Source of the DNA: an uncultured Clostridium sp. | GTDB taxonomy: Bacteria; Bacillota; Clostridia; Lachnospirales; Lachnospiraceae | Length of the DNA stretch: 10,121 nt | NCBI GenBank assembly: GCA_900551135.1 | Contig: URUX01000084.1 | Location: 1 to 10,121, forward strand | Direction of reading: 5' to 3' | In this document: one piece after another, positions 7,523 to 10,121 of the stretch | Layout: each line of letters starts with the position of its first letter | Numbering within the stretch: position 1 is the stretch's first letter | Notes under the pieces: model-generated | What the model saw: the letters and a program-made list of their open reading frames with translations, nothing else | Told to the model about the DNA's origin: nothing | The model's database searches: none | Made by a program: the position numbers and the translations under genes

Positions 7523-8850
7523 TTAAAGCCTGCCATCTTCGATTCTGCCGATTAACAGGACGTACACAATACTGGAAACAATCGCCGAAATCAAATCTGA
7601 AATTGGTTCTGTATAAAAAACATTGGTGATGTCAAACCAGACAGGGATTAAAAATACTCCTGCAAAATAAATCAGTTTCCGGAATGTAGATAAGGAAATG
7701 GCTACTTTTGCAATTCCCATACCGGTAAACCCGTCTACAACTGTATACTGGACAGCCAGCGGTATAATCATCAGCGAGTAGATACGGATAGCCCTTACTG
7801 TCATCTGGATATATTCCGGATCTCTGGTGAAAATCATCGTAAAATACCTGGACAGAAATTGAGCCACCACAAACATAATGGTCGTAAACGCCAGGGCCAG
7901 AGCTAAAATATGCTTTTGCGCCTTTTTGATTCTGTCCGGCCTTTTTGCACCATAATTATATCCTAAAATTGTCTGGGTTCCTCCCGTAATACCGGAAAGC
8001 GGCATGGTAACGATCAGCATAAAACTCTGCAAAATCGTATTGCAGGTCAGCAGCATATCTCCCTGGCCGGCTCCGCCGTATTTTTGAATAGTGGCATTTA
8101 AGGAAATAATCAGGATATTGTCAAAAGCAATAATTAAAAACGGAGTCAGTCCCAGCAGCAAGACCTGTCCCATAACCTTAATATTATAGCCTCCAAAGGT
8201 AATTCGTATCATCGGGCGGCTGCTGAATAAAAACCGAAGCACGTAAATGCAGGAAGCCATCTGGGAAATCACGGTAGCCAGTGCTCCGCCGGATACTCCC
8301 ATATGGAATCCAAAAATGAATACCGCACTGCTCCCAGCAGAACTGATTTCATTCCCACCTTAGCAAACCCCTGACAGATAATAAACTGGTTCATGCCTGT
8401 AGATAACAGGGCAAATACCGTTCCCATAAGGTAAATTGTAATATAATCATCTGCATAAGGAAATACTGCCGGGCTGGCTCCAAACCAGATTAAAAGGTGG
8501 TTTTTCAATACCAGTGACAAAATCGTAATGATTACGGACATTACGCTTAACAGTAAAAAGCAGTTCGCCAAAATCTCCTCTGCCTTTTTTTCATTTTTTT
8601 GTCCCAAACGGATGCTTAACAGGGGAGACCCGCCGATTCCAATCCAAAATGCCACTGAAGAAATCATAGTGACAATGGGGCCGCAGATTCCCACTCCCGC
8701 CAGGGCAAGGTCTCCGATTTCCGGAATATTTCCAATATACATCCTGTCTACAATGCTGTAAAATACACTGACAAATTGAGCCAGCATGGACGGAAATGCC
8801 AGCCGCCATACCAGCTCTTTTATCTGATCTGTATCTAAATTATTCTCCAT
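7523..8850 (-). pseudogene. MATE-family multidrug/cation antiporter, frameshifted
   Basis: Together the two frames encode an almost complete 12-helix MATE exporter, which expels drugs or metabolites in exchange for Na+ or H+. The N-terminal part starts at ATG 8850 (GAGGAAGA upstream, overlapping the previous gene by 11 bp). It carries VDRMYIGNIP and GIGGSPLLSIRLGQK, then runs correctly to GMKSVLLGAV (Val175) and on into an unrelated stretch, stopping at 8269. The C-terminal part is in another frame from about 8323: VFIFGFHMGVSGGALATV, then LSGITGGTQTILGYNYGA, to the stop at 7523. MATE proteins normally have LNxxLDP between these segments; its absence suggests about 19 bp were lost around 8324-8328. 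The downstream ATG at 8302 has no good ribosome site and would give a 259-residue half transporter. The rest of the coding sequence is intact, implying a recent lesion; a sequencing or assembly error is possible. Confidence 0.85.
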
Positions 8851-10003
8851 TTTTCTGGTCTTCCTCTCGTGTCTTTCTAAATTCATCTATATCATGGACG
8901 AAAATCTTTAGATTGTCAATCATAGAATCATAAATTCCATATTTATATAAGTTTAAAAATATCAATCCTACTGGAACCGCCAAAATCATCCCCCCTAAAC
9001 CGCTTACTTTAAAACCGATATATAAAAATACCAGGGTCATAAGAGGCGGAAGTCCCATAGAATCTCCTACAATCTTGGGCTGAATGGCCTGACGGATAAA
9101 CTGGCTTAAAATATAAAGAAGGATCAATCCTCCTGCCATATAATACTCTCCTGACAGCAGCTTTATCAGTCCCCAGGGAATCAGAACCGTACCAGTTCCA
9201 AATACCGGAAGAAAATCCAGCAGGGAAATAAGAATCGCCAGCAAAAGACTGTAAGGAATCTGAAGTACCAGAAATCCAACGGTCAAAATTGCAGCCACTA
9301 CAAACATAATCCGAAACTGAGCCATAAAGTAGCCGCCTACCAGATGCAGGGCATCTTTCCGCATATTGCTCATATGCTCTTTGCTTTTTTCCGGCATATA
9401 TTTTTTCCAGAAATTTAAGATCCCATCCCGCTCTGCAATAAAAAAATAAGACGATAAAATCACTACTACCGTATTAACTAAAATGCTTGGCAGGCTTTTG
9501 GCTACGGTTCCTGCCGCTTCTACAGTAGGGGTGGCTGCATTCTGGATAAGGACTCCAATATAGGAATCCAGATTATCCGCAATTGTCCGAAGCTGGACTC
9601 CAAACTGATCTGGCAAAAAAGCAAACAGATTATCCAGCTGACTGCCAATCTCCCGTACTTCTGTCTGAAAGGCCGCCCACAACTGGGGCAGAGCCCGCAA
9701 AAGCCCCGACGCTTCAGACAGAAGTTTGCTGATCAGAAGATACATGGCTCCAATAACCAGAGCCAGTACCGAAACCATCACCAGTACCGATCCATGCTTT
9801 CGCACTACTTTTAACCGGCTTTCCAGAAAACGCACTACCGGATTAGCAATCATAGCGATAACCCATCCTACTGCAAACGGCATAAAGAACCGGAGAAATT
9901 TTGGCAGAACAATACAGGCCAGAATGGTACCTCCGGCAGGTATCAAAATATTTAACAAAAGTCTCACATAATGAGCCCCGTTTTTATTGTCTCCATTTGT
10001 CAT
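8840..10003 (-). CDS. AI-2E family / YtvI-like integral membrane protein
   Basis: This is a protein of about 387 residues in the AI-2E transporter (UPF0118) superfamily. It has two paired N-terminal membrane helices (about 16-60), a third at about 74-95, a long extracytoplasmic amphipathic stretch (about 96-170), then five more helices. The family hallmark LLDFLPVFGTGTVLIPWGLI is present near residue 262, and QPKIVGDSMGLPPLMTL near 308. Members export small molecules or Na+; the closest Bacillus relative by layout is YtvI, an integral membrane protein linked to sporulation. The substrate here is unknown. Start choice: in-frame GTG 10012, ATG 10006 and ATG 10003 compete. GGGTGA partly overlaps the GTG and is best spaced for ATG 10003. 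It lies about 21 bp after hisC, and its last 11 bp overlap the MATE start, suggesting coupled translation. Confidence 0.88.
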   Translation of the reverse strand: MTNGDNKNGAHYVRLLLNILIPAGGTILACIVLPKFLRFFMPFAVGWVIAMIANPVVRFLESRLKVVRKHGSVLVMVSVLALVIGAMYLLISKLLSEASGLLRALPQLWAAFQTEVREIGSQLDNLFAFLPDQFGVQLRTIADNLDSYIGVLIQNAATPTVEAAGTVAKSLPSILVNTVVVILSSYFFIAERDGILNFWKKYMPEKSKEHMSNMRKDALHLVGGYFMAQFRIMFVVAAILTVGFLVLQIPYSLLLAILISLLDFLPVFGTGTVLIPWGLIKLLSGEYYMAGGLILLYILSQFIRQAIQPKIVGDSMGLPPLMTLVFLYIGFKVSGLGGMILAVPVGLIFLNLYKYGIYDSMIDNLKIFVHDIDEFRKTREEDQKNGE

Positions 10004-10024
10004 CATGATCACCCGCTTTTATTG

Positions 10025-10121
10025 TCATCCCAGGTATTCTTCCAGGAAGGAAAACAACGCGTCCATTTCCTCATTGCTTCCAATTGTAATCCGCAGATAA
10101 TTGCCAGTTCTTGGCTGGTCA
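10025..10121 (-). CDS. hisC: Histidinol-phosphate aminotransferase, C-terminal end (5' part beyond window)
   Basis: Only the last 31 codons and the stop TGA (10025-10027) are inside the window. They read DQPRTGNYLRITIGSNEEMD followed by a leucine-rich helix ending EEYLG. NYLRITIG followed by an acidic -EEMDAL- helix is the usual ending of histidinol-phosphate aminotransferases. These PLP enzymes convert imidazole-acetol phosphate to histidinol phosphate in histidine biosynthesis. The catalytic lysine is outside the window, so a related class I/II aminotransferase cannot be ruled out. The short gap to the membrane protein gene suggests co-transcription. Confidence 0.75.
   Translation of the reverse strand, partial: DQPRTGNYLRITIGSNEEMDALFSFLEEYLG

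Noticed and set aside
8850..8886. A longer MATE start at the ATG at 8886
   Set aside because: It would add 12 charged residues lying within the end of the preceding gene. The ATG at 8850 has a good GAGGAAGA site at 8-bp spacing and gives a normal MATE N-terminus.
1..10121. CRISPR array, transposon ends, tRNA or rRNA
   Set aside because: Reading both strands, I found no regularly spaced repeats, inverted terminal repeats with transposase, or tRNA/rRNA-like segments. The only tandem repeat is the short coding one at 5833-5885.

Overview
The window looks like a chromosomal segment of a low-to-moderate GC Firmicute, most likely a Lachnospiraceae-type member of the Clostridia. The basis is AAGGAGG-type ribosome sites, frequent TTG/GTG start candidates, the protein families present, and a PHP/EndoQ–UvrD fusion of a kind I associate with this group. 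No lineage marker such as rRNA is present, so the placement is an inference. Every real gene reads on the minus strand, so biological order runs from high to low coordinates. I see no tRNA, rRNA, CRISPR array, insertion sequence or phage gene.

Right-hand group (10121 down to 7523): the last 31 codons of a histidinol-phosphate aminotransferase (hisC-like), then an AI-2E/YtvI-family eight-helix membrane protein, then a MATE-family multidrug exporter. The last two overlap by 11 bp. The MATE gene is broken: its reading frame shifts near 8324-8328, exactly where the conserved family stretch LNxxLDP should be, which suggests a small deletion of about 19 bp.

Intergenic region (7416-7522): the only sizeable gap. 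It carries a good sigma-A-like promoter and a strong ribosome site in front of a TTG start. I see no clear intrinsic terminator.

Left-hand group (7415 down to 1 and beyond): six tightly packed or overlapping genes that look like one operon. The first three act on the cell envelope: an L,D-transpeptidase with a PG_binding_4 region, a serine D-Ala-D-Ala carboxypeptidase with a C-terminal membrane anchor, and a LytR-CpsA-Psr (LCP) glycopolymer ligase. The next three concern oxidative and DNA damage: a Bcp-type peroxiredoxin, the YaaA peroxide-stress protein, and a large fusion of an endonuclease Q-like PHP nuclease with a UvrD/PcrA-type helicase, cut by the window edge. The carboxypeptidase would make the tetrapeptide stems that L,D-transpeptidases use as donors, and the LCP enzyme would attach polymers to the same wall. 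The peroxiredoxin and YaaA would limit peroxide and free-iron damage, and the fusion would act on damaged (probably deaminated) DNA. The shared operon suggests coordinated envelope and DNA protection.
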